Source of the DNA: Methylibium sp965279545
GTDB lineage: Bacteria; Pseudomonadota; Gammaproteobacteria; Burkholderiales; Burkholderiaceae_C
DNA length: 64,000 nt
Assembly (NCBI RefSeq): GCF_965279545.1
Contig: NZ_OZ257250.1
Location: forward strand, 1,798,001-1,862,000
Direction: 5' to 3'
Shown here: positions 43,874 to 52,512 of the stretch, piece after piece
Position numbering within the stretch: the first letter of the stretch is position 1
Layout of the letters: each line of letters starts with the position of its first letter
Notes under the pieces: model-generated
Told to the model about the DNA's origin: nothing
Databases searched by the model: none
Seen by the model: only the letters and a program-made list of their open reading frames with translations
Position numbers and translations under genes: made by a program

Positions 43874-44403
43874 CTTTGCCCGACGCCTCGACGCTACTCG
43901 CGCTGTTCGGGCATTTCCTGCTGCTGTCGCTGCTGTCGATCGGCGGCGCTATCACGGTGGCCCCCGACATGCACCGCTGGATGGTGGTGGAGCAGCACCT
44001 GTTGAGCGATCCGCAGTTCGCGTCGTCGATCGCCATCGCACAGGCCGCACCGGGCCCCAACGTGCTGTTCGTGGCCGTGCTCGGCTACCAGGTGGCGGGC
44101 CTGGCAGGCGCAGCCGCCACCTTGCTGGGCATCATGCTGCCCTCGGTCACGCTGGCGCTGCTGGTCAACCGCTGGGGACACGCACGCCAGGACTGGCGTG
44201 CGGTGCGGGCCTTCAAGGCCGGCATGGCGCCGATCACGCTGGCGCTGATCGCCGCGACCGGCTGGCTGCTGGCCGCACCGCCGAGCGAATGGCGTTCGCT
44301 GCTGACGACCGCCGCCGCCGCGCTGCTGGTCTGGCGCACCCGGCTGCACCTGCTGTGGATGATCGCGGCCGGCGCCTTGCTGGGCGCGCTGGGTTGGGTA
44401 TGA
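43870..44403 (+). CDS. Chromate transporter, second half (short-chain ChrA)
   Basis: The 177-residue protein is the second CHR domain of the pair. The family signature reads FLLLSLLSIGGAITVAPDMH, with FASSIAIAQAAPGPNVLFVA following. It has about five membrane helices ending at LLWMIAAGALLGALGWV. The ATG overlaps the stop of the first half, so both chains should be made in equal amounts and form a complex in the inner membrane. Confidence 0.9.
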   Translation: MTLPDASTLLALFGHFLLLSLLSIGGAITVAPDMHRWMVVEQHLLSDPQFASSIAIAQAAPGPNVLFVAVLGYQVAGLAGAAATLLGIMLPSVTLALLVNRWGHARQDWRAVRAFKAGMAPITLALIAATGWLLAAPPSEWRSLLTTAAAALLVWRTRLHLLWMIAAGALLGALGWV

Positions 44404-44470
44404 AGGGCACCTGCGGCACGGCGACCGGCGGGCGGGCACACTGACGGTCCGCACCGCACCAAGCTCCACG

Positions 44471-44743
44471 ATGATCCACGTCACCCACAACGCCGGCGCC
44501 TCGCGCTTCGAAGCCAGCGTCGACGGCCTGTTGTCCGTGGCCGACTACCGCCTGCAAGGCCGCGTGATGGTCATGCACCACACGTTCGTGCCGCCGGCGC
44601 TGCGCGGCCGGGGCGTGGCCGCCGCGCTGGTGCGCGAGGCGCTGGCGCATGTGCAGGCACAGGGCCTGAAGGTCGAGCCGCTGTGCAGCTACGTCGCGAG
44701 CTACATGGAACGGCACCCGCAGACGCGAGCCTTGCGTGCGTGA
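44471..44743 (+). CDS. Small GNAT-type N-acetyltransferase (YjdJ-like)
   Basis: The 90-residue protein matches the minimal GNAT fold of the YjdJ/Gtn-type group (PF14542). Key segments are VMVMHHTFVPPALRGRGVAA, which contains the acetyl-CoA-binding R-G-R-G-V-A pattern, and LVREALAHVQAQGLKVEPLC. The C-terminal CSYVASYMERHP is typical. Substrate is unknown. It lies 67 bases after the chromate transporter genes. Confidence 0.87.
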   Translation: MIHVTHNAGASRFEASVDGLLSVADYRLQGRVMVMHHTFVPPALRGRGVAAALVREALAHVQAQGLKVEPLCSYVASYMERHPQTRALRA

Positions 44744-45121
44744 ACGCTTGCGCTGCTGCAGCGCACCACGAAACTCGCGACCGCTGCGGCGCTCCCCGAC
44801 GCGACTTCTGACCGGAATGAGGGGGTCGCATCCCCCAGTCACGGCATAGGCCTGTCATCTTCGCTGCCGACAATCAAGACTGTTCGATGGCGATGGATGG
44901 CAACGCCCCCCCCCCGGCGCCCACCTGCCGCCAGCGGACACCGGGTCGAGCTTCCGGGCCCTGGGTTCCCTGCGGAGAGCCCACCAACAGGAGCACCAAC
45001 ACCGAAGCGCCTGCCTTGCGGCAGGGGCTTCTTCGTTGCGGGACTCGCGGCATTGCCGCCCGGCGGCAGGCCCGGGTGGCGAGCGGTAGCATCGAGTCGA
45101 GAACCGGACCGGAGACGTCTG
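44744..45121. other. 378-base intergenic stretch with C10 tract and terminator-like hairpin
   Basis: No protein-like frame is seen. The stretch contains ten consecutive C residues (44906-44915) and, at 45004-45037, a GC-rich hairpin. It may hold the promoter of the Moco-domain gene or a small RNA. I could not match it to a known RNA family by eye. Confidence 0.45.
45004..45037 (+). terminator. Terminator-like hairpin with no gene directly upstream
   Basis: GAAGCGCCTGCC pairs with GGCAGGGGCTTC (one mismatch in twelve) around a TTGC loop, followed by TTCGTT. The nearest upstream stop is 260 bases away, so it would end either a long read-through or a small RNA. Confidence 0.35.
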
Positions 45122-45670
45122 ATGCGCCTGCGCACCACCCTGCACGCCCTGTTCGCTGCCGCCCTGGCCACGGGCGCCAGCAGCGCGCTGGCCTGCTCCA
45201 CCGACGTCGCACCGCGCGAGGCCGACGTGCTGCTGTCGACGCGCGTGGCAGACGCCGCCCCGCGCGGGCTCAGGCGCAGCGATCTCGAAGCGCTGCCGCC
45301 ACGCAGCATCGCCATGCGCCGCACCATCGAGCGCGATGGCACCCGCGACGAACAAATGCTGAACTACGGTGGCTGGCTGCTGCGGGACGTGCTCACCCTG
45401 GCCGGGTTCGACGAAGCCGGCCGCCACGACACACGCACCTGGGTGATCGAAGCCGTTGCCACCGACGGCTACCGCGCCGTGTTCTCGTGGGGTGAGCTCT
45501 ACAACAGCGCGCTCGGTGACCAGGTCTACGTGATCGACTCGCAGGACGGTCGGCCGCTCGACGCCCGGGCCGGGCCCCTGGCGCTGCGCTCGCTGGCCGA
45601 CCGGCGCCCCGGCCCGCGCCATGTGCGCAATCTCTGCGCGCTGAGCCTGTGGCCCCTGCCGGCGCGCTGA
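45122..45670 (+). CDS. Exported molybdopterin-binding-domain protein (sulfite-oxidase-like fold)
   Basis: The 182-residue protein has a Sec signal (MRLRTTLHALFAAALATGAS, cut near ALA-CSTD) and the reduced oxidoreductase molybdopterin-binding domain. Family-like segments are GLRRSDLEALPPRSIAMRRT, GGWLLRDVLTLAGFDE and DGYRAVFSWGELYNSALGDQ. The cysteine that binds molybdenum in sulfite oxidases is not evident at the usual place, so it may not be an enzyme. It ends 5 bases before a PPC-domain gene, suggesting co-transcription. Confidence 0.75.
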   Translation: MRLRTTLHALFAAALATGASSALACSTDVAPREADVLLSTRVADAAPRGLRRSDLEALPPRSIAMRRTIERDGTRDEQMLNYGGWLLRDVLTLAGFDEAGRHDTRTWVIEAVATDGYRAVFSWGELYNSALGDQVYVIDSQDGRPLDARAGPLALRSLADRRPGPRHVRNLCALSLWPLPAR

Positions 45671-45675
45671 CCGGC

Positions 45676-46068
45676 ATGCGAACCACGCTGCGGCTCGAAC
45701 CCGGAGACGACCTGCGGTGCAGGCTCGAGGCGCTGTCGGTCGAGCGCGGCTGGCCAGCCGCCTTCGTGATCGCCGGCATCGGCAGCCTGCGCGTCACTGC
45801 ACTGCGCCTGGCCGGCGCGACCGCGCCGCTGTGGCTGCGCGAGCCGGTCGAGATCCTGACGCTGAGCGGCTCGCTGTCGGTGAACGGCGCGCATCTGCAC
45901 ATGAGCATCGCCGACGCGCGAGGCCGCGTGCTCGGCGGCCATGTGGCAGCCGGCTGTGAAGTGCACACCACCGCCGAACTGCTGATCGAAATGCTGGAAG
46001 GCCACCATTTCGAGCGCATCCGGGACGACCGCACCGGCTGCCCCGAGTTGCATGTCACGCGCCGCTGA
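45676..46068 (+). CDS. PPC/DUF296-domain protein
   Basis: The 130-residue protein is a single PPC domain (plants and prokaryotes conserved, DUF296). Typical segments are MRTTLRLEPGDDLRCRLEAL, FVIAGIGSLRVTALRLAG, VEILTLSGSLSVNGAHLHMS and LGGHVAAGCEVHTTAELLIE. Bacterial members form trimers and can bind metal through histidines; function is mostly unknown. The start ATG 45676 lies 5 bases after the preceding stop; a GTG at 45649 would overlap that gene. Confidence 0.85.
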   Translation: MRTTLRLEPGDDLRCRLEALSVERGWPAAFVIAGIGSLRVTALRLAGATAPLWLREPVEILTLSGSLSVNGAHLHMSIADARGRVLGGHVAAGCEVHTTAELLIEMLEGHHFERIRDDRTGCPELHVTRR

Positions 46069-46280
46069 ACCTTCGGAGCACATCGGTGGACTCCACCGCG
46101 CCGGTCCGCTGCTGTCGCGCAGGCGACAGCAAGACAGCCGTTGAATCCGGCAACCCGGCGCTTCTTCGCGGCAGCCAACTTCATGTCAGCCTTGCCCACC
46201 CCCGACCTGCCATCTTCCCGGCCGGACCGCCGCATGGCGATCGCACCCTTTCGATAGAGAGAACACGAATGGAGACGAAC

Positions 46281-47942
46281 ATGGTTTGGCAACAGGTCTA
46301 CAACCCCTTCGGCAGCATGCTCACCTCGACCTTGCTGGCTGCCGTGCCGGTGGCGGTGATGCTGATCGGCCTCGGCCTGCTGCACCTGAAGGCCCACGTC
46401 GCTGCGGCGGCCGGCCTGGCGAGCGCCCTGGTGATCGCGGTCTTCGCGTTCGGCATGCCGGCCGGCATGGCCGGGCGCGCCGCACTGCTCGGCGGGCTGA
46501 CCGGGCTGCTGCCGATCGGCTGGATCGTGCTGAACATCATCTTCCTGCACCAGCTGACCGAGCAGAACGGCAGCTTCAAGGTGCTGCAGGACTCGATCGC
46601 CGGCATCACCGAGGACCGGCGGCTGCAGCTGCTGCTGATCGCCTTCGCGTTCGGCGCCTTCTTCGAGGGCGCGGCCGGCTTCGGCACGCCGGTGGCGGTG
46701 ACCGCGGCCATCCTGATCGGTCTCGGTTTTTCGCCGCTCGCGGCCTCCGGCCTGTCGTTGATCGCGAACACCGCACCGGTCGCCTACGGCGCGCTCGGCA
46801 CGCCGGTGATCACGCTGGCCAAGGTGCATGGCTACGACGTGATGGCGGTGTCGGCGATGATCGGCCGGCAATTGCCGTTCTTCTCGCTGCTGGTGCCGTT
46901 CTGGCTGATCTGGGCCTTCGCCGGCTGGCGCGGCATGAGGCAGATCTGGCCGGCCGTGCTGGTCACGGGCCTGAGCTTCGCGGTCCCGCAATTCCTGGTG
47001 TCGAACTTCATCGGGCCCGAACTGGTCGACGTGATCGCCGCGATCTGCTCGATGACGGCCTTGGTGCTGTTCCTGCGTGTCTGGCAGCCGGCCGAGATCT
47101 GGACCTCGGTCTCTCTGAAGGGTCACGAGAAGGACGGCGGAGAGGCCCGCCCGGCCTCGGCACCGACACGCCATGCCCACGCCGACGTCGTCAAGGCCTG
47201 GACACCGTGGGTCATCCTGACGGTGTTCGTGTTCGCCTGGGGCCTGCCGGCGACGAAGGCCTGGCTCAACGGCATCTTCGCGCCCAAGTTCGCGATCGAC
47301 GGCCTGCACAAGCTGATCGAGAAGGTGCCGCCCGTGGTGCCGAAGCCCACGGCCGAGTCCGCCGAGTACGTGCTGAACCTGCTGTCGGCCACCGGTTCGG
47401 GCATCCTGCTGGCCGCCGTCGTCGGTGGCCTGATCATGGGATACGGCATCGCGGCGCTGCTCAAGGCCTACGGCCGGACGATCTGGCTGGTGAAGTATTC
47501 GCTGCTGACCATCGTGCTGATGCTGGCACTGGGCACCCTCACGCGCTACTCGGGTCTGGACACCACCCTCGGGCTCGCCTTCGCGTCGACCGGCGTGTTC
47601 TACCCGTTCTTCGGCACGCTGATGGGCTGGCTGGGCGTGGCGCTGACCGGCTCGGACACGGCATCGAACGTCTTGTTCGGCGGTATGCAGAAGGTCGCGG
47701 CCGAACAGCTCGGACTGAGCCCGAACCTGATGGGCGCGGCCAACAGCTCGGGCGGCGTGATGGGCAAGATGATCGACGCGCAGTCGATCGTCGTCGCGTC
47801 GACCGCCACGCGCTGGTTCGACCATGAAGGCGACATCCTGCGCTACGTGTTCTTCCACTCGATCGCGCTGGCCTGCCTGGTCGGCATCCTGGTCACCCTG
47901 CAGGCCTATGTGTACCCCTTCACGCTGATGGTCGTGAAGTGA
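46281..47942 (+). CDS. lctP: L-lactate permease
   Basis: LctP/LldP proteins import lactate (and often glycolate) with protons. The product has 553 residues from MVWQQVYNPFGSMLTS, the family N-terminus, and about 12-14 membrane helices. Conserved segments include AFGAFFEGAAGFGTPVAVTA, LIANTAPVAYGALGTPVITL and GVALTGSDTASNVLFGGMQK. GGAG seven bases before ATG 46281 supports this start; an upstream ATG (46269) adds four residues. The lldD or lutABC genes are not adjacent, so the catabolic partner is elsewhere. Confidence 0.94.
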   Translation: MVWQQVYNPFGSMLTSTLLAAVPVAVMLIGLGLLHLKAHVAAAAGLASALVIAVFAFGMPAGMAGRAALLGGLTGLLPIGWIVLNIIFLHQLTEQNGSFKVLQDSIAGITEDRRLQLLLIAFAFGAFFEGAAGFGTPVAVTAAILIGLGFSPLAASGLSLIANTAPVAYGALGTPVITLAKVHGYDVMAVSAMIGRQLPFFSLLVPFWLIWAFAGWRGMRQIWPAVLVTGLSFAVPQFLVSNFIGPELVDVIAAICSMTALVLFLRVWQPAEIWTSVSLKGHEKDGGEARPASAPTRHAHADVVKAWTPWVILTVFVFAWGLPATKAWLNGIFAPKFAIDGLHKLIEKVPPVVPKPTAESAEYVLNLLSATGSGILLAAVVGGLIMGYGIAALLKAYGRTIWLVKYSLLTIVLMLALGTLTRYSGLDTTLGLAFASTGVFYPFFGTLMGWLGVALTGSDTASNVLFGGMQKVAAEQLGLSPNLMGAANSSGGVMGKMIDAQSIVVASTATRWFDHEGDILRYVFFHSIALACLVGILVTLQAYVYPFTLMVVK

Positions 47943-48008
47943 CCCGTCACCGCTGAAACCGCCGGTGGTGCTTGCCGCCCCGGCTCGCGACTTGCATGCG
48001 GCCCGGGG

Positions 48009-48536
48009 GTGCTGGCCCCACCCCCTCCGCTCGAACCTGCGGCGCCGACGATCCTCGACATCGAGGCATCGGGCTTCGGCCGTGACAGCTATCCGGTCGA
48101 AGTCGGCTTCGTGCTCCCCGACGGCAGCAGCTGGTGCACGCTGATCCGTCCCGAGCCGGATTGGCAGCACTGGGACCCGGATGCCCAGGCCTTGCACCAC
48201 ATCCCGCGCGCACTGGCCCTGCGGCACGGCCGCAGTGCCGCCGAGGTGGCGCGGCTGCTGAACCAGCGGCTGCGGGGCAGCGTCGCCTATTGCGACGGCT
48301 GGGCCCATGACTACCCCTGGCTGGCCCGCCTCTACGACGCTGCGGAGCTGACGCCGAGCTTCCGCCTGGAGCACCTGCTGTGCCTGCTCGACGAGGACCA
48401 GGCGCGGCGCTTCGACACACTGAAACAGCAGGTGATCGCCGAGTCGGGCCTCCAGCGCCACCGTGCCAGCAGCGATGCGCGCATGCTGCAGCTGACCCTG
48501 AGACGGCTGAAGCCGGCGCCGCCACGCCACCGTTGA
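48009..48536 (+). CDS. DEDD-type 3'-5' exonuclease domain protein
   Basis: The 175-residue protein is a minimal RNase H-like exonuclease. The acidic residues are visible: Asp and Glu in ILDIEASGFG, Asp in CDGWAHDYPWLARL, and the final His/Asp in HRASSDARML. The start is GTG 48009; the nearest ATG (47996) is out of frame. Substrate (DNA or RNA) is unknown. It lies 66 bases after lctP. Confidence 0.8.
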   Translation: MLAPPPPLEPAAPTILDIEASGFGRDSYPVEVGFVLPDGSSWCTLIRPEPDWQHWDPDAQALHHIPRALALRHGRSAAEVARLLNQRLRGSVAYCDGWAHDYPWLARLYDAAELTPSFRLEHLLCLLDEDQARRFDTLKQQVIAESGLQRHRASSDARMLQLTLRRLKPAPPRHR

Positions 48537-48601
48537 AGGGCCGGGTTGGCTCGGGAAACACGGGGTCGCCGGCCACGGCATCAGGCCCTAGCATCGCGGT
48601 C

Positions 48602-49282
48602 ATGCAAGAACCCACTCCTGCCTGGCGCGCCGGCCTGCACCAGTGGTCGGCCAGCCGGCGCCTGCTGGTGGCGGCCGTGTTCGGCACCGGCGTCGCGGGT
48701 GCCTGCTGGAGCAGCGGCTCGCCGATCGAGGCGCTGCTGATCGGCTGGTGCGCATTCGCCGGCCTGGCGCTGCTCCTCGCCGGCCTGACGCTCGGCCTGC
48801 ATGGTGACGTTCCCAGGCCGGGCGACGTGGAACGCAATGACCAGAGCAGCGGCACGATGCTGGCGGTCGTGGTGCTCGGCTGCGCCGCCAGCGTCACCGC
48901 CATCGGCGCGCTGCTGTTCACGAACCGCGACCTGCCGGCGGGAGCCCGCTGGCCGCATGGCCTGCTGGCGGTCGTGTCGATCGTGCTGTCGTGGCTGCTG
49001 ATCCACGTGCGCTTCGCCTTTCACTATGCCCACCGCAATCTCGAGACGCGGCCCCCACCCAAGGGGCGGTCCGCGCTCGATTTCCCAGGCACGGCGAATC
49101 CGGACTACCTGGACTATCTGTACTTCTCGTTCGTCATCGGCATGACCTCGCAGGTCTCGGATGTCACGGTGCACACGCGCGCGATGCGTCGCCTCGTGCT
49201 CTGGCACAGCCTGCTGTCCTTCGGTTTCAACCTGCTGATCCTGGCGCTGGCGGTCAATGCGCTGGCGGCCCTGCTGCAGTAG
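48602..49282 (+). CDS. DUF1345 membrane protein
   Basis: The 226-residue protein has about five membrane helices and matches the DUF1345 family. Family-like segments are LLAVVSIVLSWLLIHVRFAF, HYAHRN and LDYLYFSFVIGMTSQVSDVT. The final helix FGFNLLILALAVNALAALL is typical. Function is unknown; it is an inner-membrane protein. The start ATG 48602 lies after the GCGGTC region with a weak ribosome-binding site. Confidence 0.85.
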   Translation: MQEPTPAWRAGLHQWSASRRLLVAAVFGTGVAGACWSSGSPIEALLIGWCAFAGLALLLAGLTLGLHGDVPRPGDVERNDQSSGTMLAVVVLGCAASVTAIGALLFTNRDLPAGARWPHGLLAVVSIVLSWLLIHVRFAFHYAHRNLETRPPPKGRSALDFPGTANPDYLDYLYFSFVIGMTSQVSDVTVHTRAMRRLVLWHSLLSFGFNLLILALAVNALAALLQ

Positions 49283-49357
49283 CCTGTCCACCCACGCCGC
49301 CGAGGCCGTTTGCCGCGCCGGCTATGCTGCGGCCCTCGTTTTTCAAAGGAAGCACCC

Positions 49358-49708
49358 ATGAACACCACCCCCTCGGGCCTGCAGTACGAAGACACCGTCA
49401 ACGGCAGCGGCGCCACCGCCACCGCCGGACAGGACGTTCGTGTGCACTACACCGGCTGGCTCTACAACGACGGCATCGCCGGCAAGAAGTTCGACTCCAG
49501 CAAGGACCGCGGTGATCCCTTCGAGTTCTCGCTCGGAGCCGGCATGGTGATCCGCGGCTGGGACGAGGGCGTGGCCGGCATGCAGGTCGGCGGCACGCGC
49601 CGGCTGGTGATCCCGGCGGCGCTGGGCTACGGCGCGCGCGGCGCCGGCGGCGTGATCCCGCCGAACGCGACGCTGCTGTTCGAGGTCGAGTTGCTGGCCA
49701 TCGACTGA
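49358..49708 (+). CDS. FKBP-type peptidyl-prolyl cis-trans isomerase
   Basis: The 116-residue protein is a single FKBP domain acting as a prolyl isomerase in the cytoplasm; no signal peptide is seen. Signature segments are VRVHYTGWLYNDG, FDSSKDRGDPFEFSLG, MVIRGWDEGVAGMQVGGTRR and IPAALGYGARGAGGVIPPNA. ATG 49358 has AAAGGA upstream. A tandem hairpin follows the stop. Confidence 0.95.
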   Translation: MNTTPSGLQYEDTVNGSGATATAGQDVRVHYTGWLYNDGIAGKKFDSSKDRGDPFEFSLGAGMVIRGWDEGVAGMQVGGTRRLVIPAALGYGARGAGGVIPPNATLLFEVELLAID

Positions 49709-49740
49709 CCCGGCGCCGGGTTCGGGGCGGGGCCCCGATT
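49708..49740 (+). terminator. Tandem GC hairpins after the FKBP gene
   Basis: ACCCGGCGCCGGGT is a perfect 14-base palindrome, directly followed by TCGGGGC-GGG-GCCCCGA, a 7-bp stem with a three-base loop and a short TT tail. The pair probably ends FKBP transcription, but the T-run is poor. Confidence 0.35.
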
Positions 49741-49821
49741 CAAGGAGGCCGGATCGATGCCGAAATTGCACCATCGCGCACTGGCGCGGCCTGCCATGCA
49801 CCGCCGCTGCCCGCGTCCCTG

Positions 49822-52446
49822 ATGAACGAGTCCCCGTCCCCCACTGCGCCCCGCACCGCGCCGGTCACGCTGCACAGCGCCCTGCTGGCAGCTGCCGTGC
49901 TGGTACTGATCGCGCTGGGCGTGGTGACACAGCTGAGCCTGAACAGCGAGTATCGGCACGAGGTGCAGCGTGCGCTGCGCGACACCGAGCGCAGCGCGCA
50001 GAAGCTCGCGGTGCGAGTCGGTGAAGTGCTCGACCATGTCGACCAGACCACGCTGCTGGTCAAGTCGCTGCGCGAGACCAGCAACCCGATGAGCCTGTCC
50101 GGGCTGCGCACGGCCGGCCTCGTGCAGCTCGACTCGACGCGTGCGCTGCTCACGACCGACCGCCGCGGCTTCGTCGAGGACAGCACGTCGCCCGACGTGG
50201 CATTGAACCTCGCCGACGAAGACGATTTCAAGCGGCTTGTCCGGGACCCCGCGCTGCAGCTGACCCTTGGCGTGCCCCAGCCCGACCATCTGAACGGCGG
50301 GTGGATGATGCCGGTGATGCGACGCTTTGCCCGCGAAGGCGCATTCGACGGCGTTGTCGTCGCGATGGTCGATCCGGCCTCGCTGACCAAAGGCTTCGGC
50401 GATGGCGAAGCCCCCGGCACCGTCGTCACCGTGATCGGCCTCGACAACGTCAACCGCTCGCGGCTGCTCGACGGCAGTCTCAGCTTCGGCGAGAAGGTCG
50501 ATGCGCAGAAGGTCATGCGGCGCGGGCATGCCATGCACGAAACGCTGCAGCCGTCGATCAGCCAGATCGACGGCGTGGCACGCTTCTTCACGGCGATCCA
50601 GCTCGACACCTACCCTCTGATCGCCATCGTGGCGGTCGCGGCCGACAGCGTGATGGCCGGCTACCAGGAAACCCGGCGGCGCATCCTCACCTGGGCGGCG
50701 ACGGTCGCCCTGCTGGTGGTGGCCGGTACGCTCGCGCTGTGGCAACAGGCCCGCGGCCTGGACACCAGCCGTCGCGAGGCAAGGCAGGCCAAGGCGCTGT
50801 ATGTCGCCACGCTCGATGGCAGCCTCGATGCGCTGTGGCTGCTGCGCGCCGAGCGCAACGTGCACGGACAGGCGCATGACTTCGTGATCACCGACGCCAA
50901 CACGCGGGCCGGGACCCTGCTCGGGCTCTCGCGCGACGCCATGATCGGACACCTCGCCACCGAACTGGTCCCGTCGATCCGGCACGACGGCCTGCTGCGC
51001 CTGCTGCTCACCGTGCTGGAGCGGCAGCAGCCGATGGCCGTCGAAGCGCCGGCCGCCGCGACGCAGGCGAAGGGGCGCTGGATGCACTTTCAGGTGGTGC
51101 CGGTCGAGGAGGGCGTCGCCCTGATCACGCGCGACATCGACGACCGCAAGCTGGCCGAGCGACAACTCGCGGAGCGCGAGAGCTTTTTCCGCACCTTGCT
51201 CGACGTGCTGCCGCTGTCGGTCGCCGCAAAGAGTGCCCGCGCGGACACATTCGGGCGCTACCTGTACTGGAACGCGGCCGCCGAGCGCATCTTCGACACC
51301 CCGGCCACCCAGGTCATCGGCCGGCGTGCGAGCGACTTCCTCGAGGCCGGCTTGGCGCAGCAACTCGCGCAGCGCAGCGACGCCCTGCTCGCCGACCCGC
51401 GCGTGATGTACCACGCCGACCTGGAGCTCCAGCGGCCCGGCGGCATGGGCAAACGCTACCTTGACCTGACCAAGGCCCCGGTGTGGGGCGCCGACGGCGA
51501 AATCGACCACATCCTCGTGATCGCCGACGACGTGACCGAGAAGCGCGTGATCGCCGATCGCCTGCGGCTGGCCTCGCGGGTGGTCCAGGAGACCGGTGAC
51601 GCCATCGTGCTGACCGATCGCGACGACCGCATCGTGCAAGCCAATGCGGCCTTCGTCACGATGACGGACCAAGCCCTCGACGCACTGATCGGGCGGCACG
51701 CGGCCGAAGCCGGCCTGCCCGCACTGCGCGACGCCACGCTGCCCGGCATCGAGTTCGCGCTGGGCGAACACCATCGCTGGGCCGGTGAAAGCACGCAGCA
51801 ACGCGCCGACCGCAGCCGCTTCGAGACCTGGCTCAACGTCACCGCCATCGCCGACGAGCAGGGCGTCATCACGCACTACGCAAGGCTGTTCAGCGACATC
51901 ACGATGCTCAAGGCCCAGGAGCGGCAGCTCGCCGAACTGGCGCGACGCGATGCGCTGACGCAGCTCTCGAACCGCCGCCACTTCGAGGAGCACCTCGAGC
52001 AGGCCGCCGCCCGTGCGCAGCGCAGCGGCCGGCCCCTGGCGCTGATCTACCTCGACCTCGACGGCTTCAAGCGCGTCAACGACACGCTGGGCCACGAGGC
52101 TGGCGACCAGTTGCTGGTCGCCGTGGCGCGGCGACTCACGGCCTGCGTGCGCACGACCGATCTCGTGAGCCGTCTCGGCGGTGACGAGTTCACCGTGATC
52201 CTCGAGGACGCGGGGGGCGAGGCAAACCGCCTGCAGCAGTGCGAGCGCATCCTCGCCGTGCTGTCCGGGCCGCACGTGATCGCCGGGCAGCAGGTCACTT
52301 CCACGCCCAGCGTGGGGATGGCGGTCTATGTGCCGGCCGAGTCGCCCGGGAGCCTGCGCAAGCGCGCCGATGCGGCCATGTACGAGGCCAAGCGGGCTGG
52401 CAAGGCCTGCGTGCACATGGCTGTGGTCGACGGCGTGACGCGCTGA
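49822..52446 (+). CDS. Membrane diguanylate cyclase with Cache-like sensor, PAS domains and GGDEF
   Basis: This 874-residue protein makes the second messenger c-di-GMP. A first membrane helix at about 19-41 and a second at about 290-310 enclose a periplasmic sensing domain of the Cache type. Two or three PAS-like domains follow (about 325-440, 447-575 and 577-700). The C-terminal GGDEF domain has the intact active site GGDEF at residues 786-790 and an inhibitory I-site RTTD at 777-780. It should therefore be active and product-inhibited. It is convergent with an EAL protein, 66 bases between stops. Confidence 0.92.
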   Translation: MNESPSPTAPRTAPVTLHSALLAAAVLVLIALGVVTQLSLNSEYRHEVQRALRDTERSAQKLAVRVGEVLDHVDQTTLLVKSLRETSNPMSLSGLRTAGLVQLDSTRALLTTDRRGFVEDSTSPDVALNLADEDDFKRLVRDPALQLTLGVPQPDHLNGGWMMPVMRRFAREGAFDGVVVAMVDPASLTKGFGDGEAPGTVVTVIGLDNVNRSRLLDGSLSFGEKVDAQKVMRRGHAMHETLQPSISQIDGVARFFTAIQLDTYPLIAIVAVAADSVMAGYQETRRRILTWAATVALLVVAGTLALWQQARGLDTSRREARQAKALYVATLDGSLDALWLLRAERNVHGQAHDFVITDANTRAGTLLGLSRDAMIGHLATELVPSIRHDGLLRLLLTVLERQQPMAVEAPAAATQAKGRWMHFQVVPVEEGVALITRDIDDRKLAERQLAERESFFRTLLDVLPLSVAAKSARADTFGRYLYWNAAAERIFDTPATQVIGRRASDFLEAGLAQQLAQRSDALLADPRVMYHADLELQRPGGMGKRYLDLTKAPVWGADGEIDHILVIADDVTEKRVIADRLRLASRVVQETGDAIVLTDRDDRIVQANAAFVTMTDQALDALIGRHAAEAGLPALRDATLPGIEFALGEHHRWAGESTQQRADRSRFETWLNVTAIADEQGVITHYARLFSDITMLKAQERQLAELARRDALTQLSNRRHFEEHLEQAAARAQRSGRPLALIYLDLDGFKRVNDTLGHEAGDQLLVAVARRLTACVRTTDLVSRLGGDEFTVILEDAGGEANRLQQCERILAVLSGPHVIAGQQVTSTPSVGMAVYVPAESPGSLRKRADAAMYEAKRAGKACVHMAVVDGVTR

Positions 52447-52512
52447 CCGCAGACCAGCCGGCCTGCGGTCGCGCGAGCGCCGCGGGCCTACCGCAACAGC
52501 GGCGGCGGGGGC

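Noticed and set aside
44906..44915. C10 tract as a phase-variation switch
   Set aside because: It lies outside any credible coding frame or promoter spacer, so slippage would have no clear effect.
45393..48581. Minus-strand open frame of 1062 codons
   Set aside because: It is antisense to the Moco-domain, PPC, lctP and exonuclease genes, which all have clear family motifs. The frame is low-complexity (Arg, Gln, His, Ala) and is open only because of high GC at third positions.
49627..52416. Minus-strand open frame of 929 codons
   Set aside because: It mirrors the GGDEF gene codon by codon, has no domain features and comes from the same GC effect.
52445..52470. Hairpin GACCGCAG/CTGCGGTC between the GGDEF and EAL genes as a terminator
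   Set aside because: The loop is ten bases and no T-run follows in either direction.
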